From contig JAJXZF010000016.1 of the NCBI GenBank assembly GCA_021780225.1, forward strand, positions 1 through 64,000: a DNA stretch of 64,000 bases. Reading direction: 5' to 3'. Within the stretch, counting starts at the first letter, position 1, and every line of letters starts with the position of its first letter. Source of the stretch: Deltaproteobacteria bacterium (GTDB taxonomy: Bacteria; Desulfobacterota; Binatia; Binatales; Binataceae). A program made the translations under genes and the position numbers. The notes under the pieces are model-generated. The model ran no database searches and had not been told where the DNA came from. It saw nothing but the letters and a program-made list of their open reading frames with translations. Positions 35,925 to 44,101 of this stretch are shown here, piece by piece.

Positions 35925-36710
35925 TTAATGCACCAGCGGCAGCAACATCACGAGCAGTTCCAGAACGATCAGCGCCACGATCGTGCCTTCGAGCAGAAGC
36001 AGCCGCCGATCGCGCGCGATATCGACCAACAACTCGAGCGATTCCTGGATCGAGCGAAGCTTCATCTCGAGCGCCGCGTACCGATCGCTCAGATCGAATT
36101 CCGCGCGCAAATCATTGTAGATGCGATCCATCGCGGGGTCTTCCCATGCTTCGTCCGGCTTGTCGAGCAGATGAAGCACCGAAATGACTTCCGTGCGGGT
36201 GACGATCGCGGCGCCGATAAAGCGATGGAGCGGGCGGGTGCGCATCGATACCGTGCCGCGCCTTTCCATCAATTCAATCTCTTTCGCGATGCGTTCGAAG
36301 AGTTGTTCGACGAGTTGCTCGTAGTATTCCATCGCGGCGCTTTGCGCGACCGTGAGCGCCACGATCCCTGCACGAGCCGGCGTGAAGCTGTCGACGCGCA
36401 GCACGCCGTCGACGATTCCGGTGCGGAACGACGGATCCTCGGCGACCGTGTAATCCTCGCGCACGACCTTGGCGGTGAGCTTGGGAATCGACGCGCGCAG
36501 GCGGGCCAGCTCCGCTTCGCGCCGGTCCGCCGAAATATCGTGAGTGACGATCGCGCCGAACGGGAAGATGTACATCCCGCCCGCCTGATCGAGCGTCGAG
36601 CGCAGTTCGCGCGAAGTAACGCGGCTGTGCGGAAACACCGCCGCGAGCTGCTTGAGATTGAGGTTTTCCTCGAACGCGATGGCGTTGAACTGATGGTTGC
36701 GCGCGGCCAC
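35925..36710 (-). CDS. RMD1/DUF155 family membrane-anchored protein
   Basis: This 261-residue protein matches the RMD1 (yeast 'required for meiotic division') family: 'MYIFPFGAIVTHDIS' near the N-terminus, 'LLDKPDEAWEDPAMDRIYNDL' and 'FDLSDRYAALEMKLRSIQESL' in the C-terminal half, then a basic turn and one transmembrane helix (about 242-260). Eukaryotic relatives are mitochondrial inner-membrane proteins linked to mitoribosome placement; the bacterial function is not known. It is 13 bases upstream of the MgtC-like gene, suggesting co-expression. Confidence 0.85.
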   Translation of the reverse strand: MAARNHQFNAIAFEENLNLKQLAAVFPHSRVTSRELRSTLDQAGGMYIFPFGAIVTHDISADRREAELARLRASIPKLTAKVVREDYTVAEDPSFRTGIVDGVLRVDSFTPARAGIVALTVAQSAAMEYYEQLVEQLFERIAKEIELMERRGTVSMRTRPLHRFIGAAIVTRTEVISVLHLLDKPDEAWEDPAMDRIYNDLRAEFDLSDRYAALEMKLRSIQESLELLVDIARDRRLLLLEGTIVALIVLELLVMLLPLVH

Positions 36711-36775
36711 GAGCGAAGCCTAATCGATCGCGGGCCGAGGCCCAAGCAACCGCGCCGGGATGGCCGCTATCGCGA

Positions 36776-37606
36776 TCAAGCGCTCGCCGGCGGTGCGGGC
36801 GGAGTGGCCGGCGGGGTTGCGGGACGCCGCGCGGGTTTGGCCGATCGCGCGGCGGGCCTGGCGCCGGCGGCGTCGCGCCACAACGCGATTCCGCCCAGCA
36901 AGCCGTTCTCGTTGCTGATGATCGCGACTCCGGCCGGCAACTTGAGATCGATCAGGCGGGCGTTGCCGCCGCCGATGTAGAGCGAATCAAAATTGAAAGT
37001 CCGGCTCAGATCGCCAATCGCTTCGGCCAGCAGCTTGTTCCATTTCTTGCGGCCTTTCTTCTTGAGCGCGCGCACGCCAAGTTCGTCTTCGTAGGTTTTG
37101 CCGTTGTGAAACGGATGGTGTCCCAACTCCAGATGGACGCGCGCGCCGTTGGCGAACAGTACCGAGCCGAAGCCGGTGCCGAGCGTGACCACGAGCTCGA
37201 GCCCGCGCCCCGTGACGCTGCCAAGGCCCTGGATATCGGCGTCGTTGGCGACGCGCACCGGCTTTTTCAGCTTCCGGGCGAGCGCTTTTCCAAGATCGAA
37301 ACCAGTCCAACCCTTGCCGAGATTCGCCGCGGTATAAACGATCCCATCCTTGACGACGCCGGGAAAGCCGGCCGAAACCCGCTCGAATCCGGGCCGGGCC
37401 GCGGCCAACTTTTCGATGATTCTGATTACGGCTTTTGGCGTGGCGCGTTTGGGAGTCGCGATTTTCTGGCGGTCGTTGATCGGCTTGCCCTGCGGATCGA
37501 GCGTGAGCGCCTTGATTCCCGTGCCGCCGATATCGATCGCAAGCGTGCGCGGAGCGGCGACGCCGTTGAGGTTGGAGGTCTTTGCGCTTGCGGACTGCTT
37601 TTTCAT
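36776..37606 (-). CDS. ppgK: Polyphosphate glucokinase (ROK family)
   Basis: PPGK phosphorylates glucose using polyphosphate, often also ATP. The 276 residues show the phosphate-binding 'LAIDIGGTGIKA' (D25-G30), 'PGVVKDGIVYTAANLGKGW', 'VANDADIQGLG' with the sugar-binding aspartate, the PPGK-type 'TLGTGFGSVLF' and the 'LELGHHPF' motif. A Pro/Ala-rich basic tail (about 245-276) is unusual and may contact polyphosphate. The ATG has GGAGAAG seven bases upstream; a longer in-frame extension of 114 arginine-rich residues is spurious. It fits the nearby CHAD and Ppx genes. Confidence 0.9.
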   Translation of the reverse strand: MKKQSASAKTSNLNGVAAPRTLAIDIGGTGIKALTLDPQGKPINDRQKIATPKRATPKAVIRIIEKLAAARPGFERVSAGFPGVVKDGIVYTAANLGKGWTGFDLGKALARKLKKPVRVANDADIQGLGSVTGRGLELVVTLGTGFGSVLFANGARVHLELGHHPFHNGKTYEDELGVRALKKKGRKKWNKLLAEAIGDLSRTFNFDSLYIGGGNARLIDLKLPAGVAIISNENGLLGGIALWRDAAGARPAARSAKPARRPATPPATPPAPPASA

Positions 37607-37710
37607 CGCCGGGCTTCTCCGTGCCGGACGCGGCGGCCGTCGCCGCCGGTTTGCGCCCTGTACGCGCTTATATCGTAACGGCGCGCATGACGCACGAGGA
37701 TCGCCCCGCC

Positions 37711-38538
37711 TCAGCCGGCGATTCGATCGGGGTGCGCATAGACGTTGAAGCCGCCGTCGCGCACGAAGCCGACCAGCGTGATGCCGGCCTCTTCGGCCAA
37801 TTCCACGGCGAGCGACGACGGCGCCGACACGGCGCATAAAATCGGTATTCCGGCGACCGCCGCCTTTTGCACGATTTCGAAACTCAGCCTTCCGCTGACC
37901 ATCATCACGTGGCCGGCGAGCGGCGTAATCCCGGCTCGGAGCGCCCATCCCACGACCTTGTCGACGGCGTTATGCCGCCCGACGTCTTCGCGCAGCGCCA
38001 GCAGCCGCGGCTCGCCCGCGCCGCGCTCGAACAGCGCCGCCGCGTGCAGTCCGCCGGTCGCGGCGAACACCGCCTGCGCCGCGCGCATCCGCTCGGGCAG
38101 CGCGAAAATTTCGCCGGGCGCGATCGCGAGCGTCGCGGCGAGCGGCTCAATCCGCCGCGTGATCGCGTCGATGCTGGTCTTGCCGCATACGCCGCAGCTC
38201 GACGAAACGGCGAAGTTGCGCTTCAAGCGTGCGCGCAGGCCGTCCGCGGGCACATTCAGTAGCACGTCGATCGCGTTCGCTTCGGGCGCGCCCTTGCGAT
38301 CGCGGACGCGCCGTATTTCGCCCAACTCCTCGCGCGACTTGACGAACCCTTCAGCGAACAGGAAGCCCGCCGCCAGTTCATCGTCGTGGCCCGGCGTGCG
38401 CATCGTGAGCGTAAAGCGCCGGCCGCCGAGCCGGATCTCGAGCGGTTCCTCGACCGCGAGCCGTTCGGGTTCAGCGCGCGCCGCGCCGCCCCGCCATCTG
38501 CGCGCGATAACCTCCCTGACGGAATCGCCGTTGCTCAT
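37711..38538 (-). CDS. fdhD: FdhD, sulfur carrier for formate dehydrogenase
   Basis: FdhD transfers sulfur from IscS to the molybdenum cofactor of formate dehydrogenase, without which that enzyme is inactive. The 275 residues contain the conserved cysteine loop 'SSSCGVCGKTS' (C115, C118), 'RTPGHDDELAAGFLFAEG' and 'DVGRHNAVDKVVGWAL'. No formate dehydrogenase gene is in the window, so the target is elsewhere in the genome. It precedes the ppgK gene on the same strand with a 104-bp gap. Confidence 0.93.
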   Translation of the reverse strand: MSNGDSVREVIARRWRGGAARAEPERLAVEEPLEIRLGGRRFTLTMRTPGHDDELAAGFLFAEGFVKSREELGEIRRVRDRKGAPEANAIDVLLNVPADGLRARLKRNFAVSSSCGVCGKTSIDAITRRIEPLAATLAIAPGEIFALPERMRAAQAVFAATGGLHAAALFERGAGEPRLLALREDVGRHNAVDKVVGWALRAGITPLAGHVMMVSGRLSFEIVQKAAVAGIPILCAVSAPSSLAVELAEEAGITLVGFVRDGGFNVYAHPDRIAG

Positions 38539-38571
38539 GACATTGGCCGGCCGGAACCCGCCGGCGCCGGG

Positions 38572-39420
38572 TCACTCGATCCAGTCGCGCGCGAAGTTCT
38601 CGATCTCGCTTTCATACCGATCCCGCGCCAGCGTCGCGTTCATCAGGACCAGACGATGCGCTCCCGCGGCCCGATAGTCCTCGATCGCACGATGCGGGTC
38701 GGGGCCTTGCGGATTATAAATCGTAATCTCCATCCGCGAAAAATCGCGCCCCGCCGCATCGCACATCCGGCGCAGCTTGTCCAATTCGCCGCGGACTTGA
38801 TCCGGGGTCAGGGCGATCGGCGCCCATCCATCGCCAAACGCGACCGTATTGCTGAGCGCGCGTTCGCCGCCCGCGCCGATATGGACCGGCGGATGCGGCT
38901 TTTGCACCGGCTTGGGATTGGACCGAATCGCCGGAAACCGCACATATTCGCCGGCGAACGACGCCGCTTCTTTCGTCCACAATTCTTTCATCGCGCGGAT
39001 GCATTCGCCCGTCATTTCCCATCGATGGCGAAACTTCACGCCCATCACGCGGCTCTCTTCGATCAGCCAGCCTGCGCCCACGCCGAAGATAAAACGTCCG
39101 CGCGAAATCAGATCGATCGTCGCGACCTCTTTCGCCAGCACCTTCGGATCGCGTTCGGGAACGAGGCACACTCCGGTGCCCAACCGTATCCGGTTGGTCG
39201 CCGCCGCGACCGCGCCGAGACTGACGAACGGGTCCATCATGTGCGCGTAAATGGGCGGAATCTTCCCGTCGCCGCGCGGCAGCCGCGTCTTTATTTCGAC
39301 CGGCATGACAGGATGCTCGGCCATGAAAAACGACTCGAAACCCGCCGCCTCGCAGGCGCGCGCGACCGTCACCACGTCGGCGGTCGCGGCGGTCGTCCAG
39401 GCCAGAATTCCGATTTTCAT
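38572..39420 (-). CDS. LLM-class F420-dependent oxidoreductase, paralogue 1
   Basis: This 282-residue luciferase-like TIM-barrel enzyme is of the Rv3093c-like probable F420 group. Markers are 'FESFFMAEHPVMPVEIKT', 'LGTGVCLVPERDPKVLAKE', 'FGVGAGWLIEESRVMG' and 'HPPVHIGAGGERALSN'. It is the last of three tandem paralogues sharing the motif order and the EHP-[VI]-[ML]-PV signature. F420 dependence is a family-based inference; FMN cannot be excluded. It starts 33 bases upstream of the fdhD start region, on the same strand. Confidence 0.9.
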   Translation of the reverse strand: MKIGILAWTTAATADVVTVARACEAAGFESFFMAEHPVMPVEIKTRLPRGDGKIPPIYAHMMDPFVSLGAVAAATNRIRLGTGVCLVPERDPKVLAKEVATIDLISRGRFIFGVGAGWLIEESRVMGVKFRHRWEMTGECIRAMKELWTKEAASFAGEYVRFPAIRSNPKPVQKPHPPVHIGAGGERALSNTVAFGDGWAPIALTPDQVRGELDKLRRMCDAAGRDFSRMEITIYNPQGPDPHRAIEDYRAAGAHRLVLMNATLARDRYESEIENFARDWIE

Positions 39421-39440
39421 GTACGCACTTCCTCGCGCCC

Positions 39441-40310
39441 TCAGCGAATCCAGGCTTTGGCGATCGACTCCAGTTCGCTTTCGTACTGACCCGCGCCCAG
39501 CTTTTCGGTGATCATGATCAACCGATGCGCCCCCGCCTCGCGATAGCGCGCGATCGTCGTCTGCGGATCGCCCTGCATCGGCGGCGCATAGACGGTGATT
39601 TCAAGCCGGCTGAAATCGCGCCCCGCATCGGCGCACAGCTTTTTCAGCTTCGCCAGCTCGGCGGCGAGCGCGTCCGGCGCGACGCCGAGCGGCGCCCAGC
39701 CGTCGCCGACCGCGACCGTATCATGCAGCGCGCGTTCCATGCTCGGTCCGACGCCGCCGGCGCCGATATGCACGGGCGGATGCGGCTTGCGGGCCGGCTT
39801 CGGATTCGCCCGCACGGGGGGAAACGCAACGTATTCGCCGGCGAATGACGCGGGTTCGGCCGTCCACAGCGCCTTCATCGCATTGATATATTCCCGCGTG
39901 ATCGCCCAGCGCTGTTTGAAATCGACGCCCATGATCTCGCTCTCGTCGCGCAGCCATCCGGCGCCGATTCCGAAAATGAACCGCCCGCCGCAATAGAAAT
40001 CGAGCGTCGCCACCGCCTTGGCGGTCACGATCGGATTGCGCTCCGGCACCAGGCAGATGCCCGTGCCGAGGCCGATTTTGCTGGTCGCCCCGGCGGCCAG
40101 CGCCAGCCCCACAAAGGGATCCGGCATGTTCGCGTATGGTTCGGGAATCCGGCCGTCGGGAGAAAGCGGATACTTCGTCTTGTGATTGACGGGAAGGATT
40201 GGATGCTCCGGCAAATAGAACGACTCGAAGCCCAGCGCTTCGCACTTGCGGGCGACCGCGGCGGGATTCGCGGTGGCGGGACCCACAAAGGCCAATAATC
40301 CGATTTTCAT
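39441..40310 (-). CDS. LLM-class F420-dependent oxidoreductase, paralogue 2
   Basis: The second tandem LLM enzyme has 289 residues, beginning 'MKIGLLAFVGPATANPAAVA'. It shares 'FESFYLPEHPILPVNHKT', 'LGTGICLVPERNPIVTAK', 'FGIGAGWLRDESEIMG' and 'HPPVHIGAGG' with its neighbours and is closest to paralogue 1. The gap to paralogue 1 is only 20 bases, so both are probably on one mRNA. An AT-rich 65-bp stretch separates it from paralogue 3 and may contain a promoter. Confidence 0.9.
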   Translation of the reverse strand: MKIGLLAFVGPATANPAAVARKCEALGFESFYLPEHPILPVNHKTKYPLSPDGRIPEPYANMPDPFVGLALAAGATSKIGLGTGICLVPERNPIVTAKAVATLDFYCGGRFIFGIGAGWLRDESEIMGVDFKQRWAITREYINAMKALWTAEPASFAGEYVAFPPVRANPKPARKPHPPVHIGAGGVGPSMERALHDTVAVGDGWAPLGVAPDALAAELAKLKKLCADAGRDFSRLEITVYAPPMQGDPQTTIARYREAGAHRLIMITEKLGAGQYESELESIAKAWIR

Positions 40311-40375
40311 TGCGCGCCCCTCTGAATTACTTTCAACTTGCTATTTAAATTGATATTCAACGCTCGTGTTAAATA

Positions 40376-41230
40376 TTAACTGATATACAGCGAAGCGATC
40401 TGAGCGAGCCGCTCGCGATAGTCTTTTGGACCGAGCGTCCCCAGCGCCAGCACGAAACGGCCGGCGCCGGCCTCCGCGAACCGCCCCAATTCGGCCTGCA
40501 CCGCCGCGCGATCGCCCGCGATTCCGCCCATCACCGTGATATCGAGCGCGCCGAAGTCGCGCCCGGCCGCGCGGCATTCCTCGCGCAGCGTCGCCAGGTC
40601 GCGCTTCATCTCGTCGGGCGTGACGCGGTTCGGAAACCATCCGTCGCCCCACTTCGCGACCCGCTTGAGCGCGTTGCGGTCGCGGCTGCCAAGCAGCACC
40701 GGCGGGCCGTTGGGACGAACGGGTTTCGGATAGGAGCGAACCGGCGGAAATTTTACGTACCTGCCGTCGAAGGAGGCCTCGGGATGGCTCCACAGCGCGC
40801 GCATCGCGGCCACATACTCGGCCGTCTGCGTCCATCGCCGCGGGAAATCAACGCCCAGCAGCTCCGACTCTTCGCGCAGCCATCCCGCGCCGATTCCGTA
40901 AATCACCCGTCCCCCGGAAAAACTGTCGAGCGTCGCGATCTGTTTGGCCGCGACGATCGGGTTGTGCTCGGGCACGAGCGTGATTCCGGTCGCGAGCTTG
41001 AGCCGTTTGGTCGTCGCCGCGGCCATCGCCAGGCATACGAACTGGTCGCTCATGTGGCTGTAAACGTCGGGAATCGGCCCGCCCTGCGGAAACGGCGTCT
41101 TGGGATTCACGGGCATCACCGGATGCTCCGGGACCCACAGCGAATCGAAGCCAAGCTCCTCCGCGGCCGGCGCGAATTCGGCCGGCCGCGCGGTCGCCTC
41201 ATGAAACACCATCAACAGTCCGATCTTCAT
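40376..41230 (-). CDS. LLM-class F420-dependent oxidoreductase, paralogue 3
   Basis: This 284-residue enzyme is the most diverged of the three: 'FDSLWVPEHPVMPVNPKT', 'LATGITLVPEHNPIVAAKQ' and 'YGIGAGWLREESELLG' are kept, but the C-terminal half reads 'GPPVLLGSRDRNALKRVA' instead of the HIGAGG form. The ATG matches the start of the paralogues; an in-frame upstream codon would add nine basic residues. Such clusters often degrade or modify several related substrates, or reflect expansion of F420 enzymes in the genome. Confidence 0.9.
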   Translation of the reverse strand: MKIGLLMVFHEATARPAEFAPAAEELGFDSLWVPEHPVMPVNPKTPFPQGGPIPDVYSHMSDQFVCLAMAAATTKRLKLATGITLVPEHNPIVAAKQIATLDSFSGGRVIYGIGAGWLREESELLGVDFPRRWTQTAEYVAAMRALWSHPEASFDGRYVKFPPVRSYPKPVRPNGPPVLLGSRDRNALKRVAKWGDGWFPNRVTPDEMKRDLATLREECRAAGRDFGALDITVMGGIAGDRAAVQAELGRFAEAGAGRFVLALGTLGPKDYRERLAQIASLYIS

Positions 41231-41388
41231 CGACAAGCGCCTCCATCCGCGCCGCACGCGGCGCGGCGGCTAACCGACTTGTCGCAAAATCGCGCGCCGA
41301 TTTCCAGCGCCGCGCCGATTGCGGATCGAATCGCGAACGGCGCCCGCGCGCGCCGGGGATTTGGACCGGCGTATCCTGCGCGCGAGCG

Positions 41389-43062
41389 CTACGGCTGCGC
41401 GTGAGCGATCGCGGTGCCCCAGTACGAGCCCAGGAACGGAATGCTCGTGGCGTACTCGGCGCCGAGCCACACGCTCGCGTCATCCGGATCGACGCCCGCT
41501 CCCGAGTAGTCGCCCCATCGCGGCGGCGAAATCGTGTAGGGAGAATCGCCGGCCTGGAAAATTGAAAGATTGGTCAGCACATTCGCGCTTCCCGCGGTTT
41601 GCACCGCCGCGTACGCCGATGCGTACAAGCTGGTTGACGAACCGGTAAACGCTGAGAACAAATCACCGTAGCTGTCGCTGCGGACGGACGGATAGTAGTA
41701 GTAGGTTCCAACGTCTCCGTAATCGAAATCCTGATCCACGGCCATGCTCGAACCAATCGACACATGGATGAAGCGCGCGCACGAGCGCGTCGCGCTGTCG
41801 CCCGCCGGCGTGCAGGCGTCGTTGCCCGCAACCCACAGCGAGCCGGGAGAGCCGTCGCGATAAGCCGCGTCGAGCAGGCTGTCGTCGTTGGTGTCGATCG
41901 TCGCGGGCGCGCCCTCCTGCTGCGCGTTCGGCGGATATGAGATCGTGTCGATCGGTAAAGCGCTCTTGATCGTCGTCAGCGTCGAAACGCCCGGCACGCC
42001 GCTGATTGTCCACACGTCGAGATTGGCGGTGGACGAAACATCCGAATTCACCGCCGCCATGAATAACGCGTCATTAGTGGAACTTTGGGTGAGTTCTTGC
42101 GCCGGCTCGATCGCGAAATCGCCCTGGTTCGGCGCATAGAACGCGGCGCGCGGATTCGCCGCGAGCGTCACCAGATCGCTTTTGTTGATTACGACGAACT
42201 CGGCGCCTTGCAATTTATAGCTGACCGAACCGTGCCGGCCGGTGGTCTGCGAGTATGCGTCGCCGGTCAGAACCACCTTGTCGTAATTGATTCCCAGCTT
42301 CGGAAAATCAGGGAAATTACCCGTCGAGCCGTCGGGATTCTTGACGCCGCTGGTGGAAATTATCAGGCAATACCATGTCGCCGTGGCCGGATCGTTGGAG
42401 GACGAGAAGAGCAGGTCCCAGCTTGCGTCGCCGATCGGTGAAAAGGTCGTGCTCGAAATGAACCAGCGGCCGGAGAGCGAATCGAACTCGACCCGCGGGT
42501 CGCTTACCGAATCGAGCGAGGAATTGGTCGTGCAGGCGGTGGTGGCGAGATTGACGAGAAGGTTACCGGAAGTGTCGTATGCCGCGCCCATCGCATTGAC
42601 AGCTTCAAGAATGAAACTCCCGCCGGCGCCGAGCGTGGTGTCGGGCGGAACGTAGCCGCCGCCGTCGTAAAGGTTCATCGCCTGGAAACTAACCGCGAAC
42701 GGCACGGGATTGACGACTCCCGACGATATCGGCGCCGGCGAAGCGGTCGGAGTCGGCGTTGCGGTGGGAGTTGGCGTTGGCTTGCCGCTCCGCTGGCTTT
42801 TCACCGGCGATGCGGATTCCGTCTCCGCCGCCAATTCGGCCTTGACCTTGCCGAGCAGAGCCGGATTCGCGAAGCGATGCGGGAGGGCTTTCGGATTGCC
42901 GTGGCTCTTTGTCGTCCGCCTCACCGATAAATCGATCGGCACAGCGTTCAACACAATCGCTTGCGGTGCGGGACTGACGCTTTGCGCTGAAAACGCGGCG
43001 AGCGCGTACAGGGAAACGGCCGCCGAAAGAACGACGGGAACAATGTAACGAAGCTTCGACAT
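41389..43062 (-). CDS. Large secreted protein of unknown function with Thr-Pro linker
   Basis: I do not recognise the family. The 557 residues start with a signal peptide (about 1-26). A basic segment of 70 residues follows, then a Thr-Pro-rich linker ('PTPTPTATPTPTASPAP') at about 95-112 and a 440-residue Ser/Asn/Asp/Tyr-rich domain without cysteine clusters. Motifs such as 'GGYVPPDTTLGAGGSFILEAVN', 'DPRVEFDSLSGRW', 'FPDFPKLGINYDKVVLT' and 'PPRWGDYSGAGVDPDD' recur in exported proteins with beta-propeller-like repeats. It is probably an extracellular or surface protein. Its stop is about 160 bases downstream of the LLM gene start, separated by an uninformative gap. Confidence 0.8.
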   Translation of the reverse strand: MSKLRYIVPVVLSAAVSLYALAAFSAQSVSPAPQAIVLNAVPIDLSVRRTTKSHGNPKALPHRFANPALLGKVKAELAAETESASPVKSQRSGKPTPTPTATPTPTASPAPISSGVVNPVPFAVSFQAMNLYDGGGYVPPDTTLGAGGSFILEAVNAMGAAYDTSGNLLVNLATTACTTNSSLDSVSDPRVEFDSLSGRWFISSTTFSPIGDASWDLLFSSSNDPATATWYCLIISTSGVKNPDGSTGNFPDFPKLGINYDKVVLTGDAYSQTTGRHGSVSYKLQGAEFVVINKSDLVTLAANPRAAFYAPNQGDFAIEPAQELTQSSTNDALFMAAVNSDVSSTANLDVWTISGVPGVSTLTTIKSALPIDTISYPPNAQQEGAPATIDTNDDSLLDAAYRDGSPGSLWVAGNDACTPAGDSATRSCARFIHVSIGSSMAVDQDFDYGDVGTYYYYPSVRSDSYGDLFSAFTGSSTSLYASAYAAVQTAGSANVLTNLSIFQAGDSPYTISPPRWGDYSGAGVDPDDASVWLGAEYATSIPFLGSYWGTAIAHAQP

Positions 43063-43572
43063 TGTTCATACCTCCGCCAAGGCGATGTATATCAACTTAC
43101 AAGCCAGTCTGGGATGCACAATATAAAAATAATCCAAAAATTCGGGTTTTCGATGCTCTTTTTGGATTTAAAGCTGAATGTTTATGATTGTCAGCGTAAT
43201 CTCTCGGATTGGCGCCAGTCTGCGCGCGCATTGCGACCGGCGCGAAGTCGTTCCGGATGAGGGAATCGGCGGAAAAGCCCATCAAAGCCAAAATTGACGC
43301 GCCGTAGCACGAACGAATCTAGTGTGGTGTCCCGCAAATAACTTCCACCTGATGCCTTATCAGTTCGGCGCGCAGGTGCAGGTCGCCCACCGCGGGGCGA
43401 CCAGGGATGGATTGCCGGGTCTGGGCCAGGCAATGACGAACAGAGCTGGTCATGCCCGGACTTGATCGGGGCATCCACGCGGAGTGCATGGTAAACGCAG
43501 AGCGCAAACTTATTTGCGGGGCGCCACACTATCGCGACTCGCGGCTCGTCAGCCGAATGTCAGGCGGGAGGG
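43063..43572. other. 510-bp intergenic region containing a MITE
   Basis: An AT-richer left part (43063-43190) is the upstream region of the secreted-protein gene and likely holds its promoter. The right part is occupied by the 212-bp inverted-repeat element listed separately. Short reading frames through it are not credible genes. Confidence 0.7.
43320..43531. mobile_element. Miniature inverted-repeat transposable element (MITE), IS630/Tc1-like
   Basis: The 212-bp element is bounded by 25-bp terminal inverted repeats. The left begins TAGTGTGGTGTCCCGCAAAT; the right, read as complement, differs at three of 25 positions. Both ends carry TA, the target dinucleotide duplicated by IS630/Tc1/mariner elements. 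No transposase is encoded. The interior folds further: an 8-bp hairpin at 43381-43402 (GGTCGCCC arms) and an ATGCCCGGA-type hairpin at 43452-43474. Confidence 0.75.
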
Positions 43573-43971
43573 TTAAGCGAGAAAAATTTCGCGCACCAGA
43601 TTGGTGTCGTTGTATTCGCGCCCTTCGGCGATAAGGTCGCCGTCGAAGCGCAGGAAGAAGCAGTAGCGCTGACAGTAACGGCGACCGTTCATCGCGATCG
43701 AATCGGCTTTCGCCGTCGCGGCGACGAGCGGTCCGTCGCACATCACGTGCTCAAGCGCTAAATTCAGTCCGTGCGGAAAGAGGCGGCGCAGAGTGGCGGC
43801 TTCGGTCGCGGCAAAGTTGTCGCGCCCGGCAATCGGGGGAAATTCGCCGAGTCCCGAGACTATCTCGAAACGAAAATCGATCGTGACCAACTCCGCGAAT
43901 ACCGCCGGATCGGCGTGATTGAAATTTTCCAGAAAACGAATCGCGCGAGCCTTCTGTTCCGCCTGCGTCAT
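43573..43971 (-). CDS. SnoaL-like / NTF2-fold small protein
   Basis: This 132-residue product has the compact cone fold signature of SnoaL and related proteins: a helical N-terminus ('AIRFLENFNHADPAVFAELV'), 'FPPIAGRDNFAATEAATLRRLFP' and a beta-rich C-terminus ('RRYCQRYCFFLRFDGDLIAEGREYNDTNLV'). Members are isomerases, hydrolases or have no known activity. The ATG has GAGG nine bases upstream. It sits at the far end of the candidate headgroup cluster and beside the MITE, so its relation to either is unclear. Confidence 0.8.
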   Translation of the reverse strand: MTQAEQKARAIRFLENFNHADPAVFAELVTIDFRFEIVSGLGEFPPIAGRDNFAATEAATLRRLFPHGLNLALEHVMCDGPLVAATAKADSIAMNGRRYCQRYCFFLRFDGDLIAEGREYNDTNLVREIFLA

Positions 43972-44101
43972 CGGCAATGCCTCGAATCAACCAGAATGCC
44001 GGGAAAAACGTCCGCCGCCTTCGCAATCAAAAAGCGTTCGCGCCGGGTTTCATCCATGATGCCGAATTGAACGCGGCGATCGCGCCGCCCGCATTCCGGC
44101 G

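Noticed and set aside
37607-37948. N-terminal extension of the polyphosphate glucokinase
   Set aside because: The 114 extra residues are Arg-rich non-protein-like sequence, and the inner ATG has a good ribosome site.
43191-43529. 112-residue minus-strand frame across the MITE
   Set aside because: It is made of the repeat element and its hairpins and has no gene-like start.
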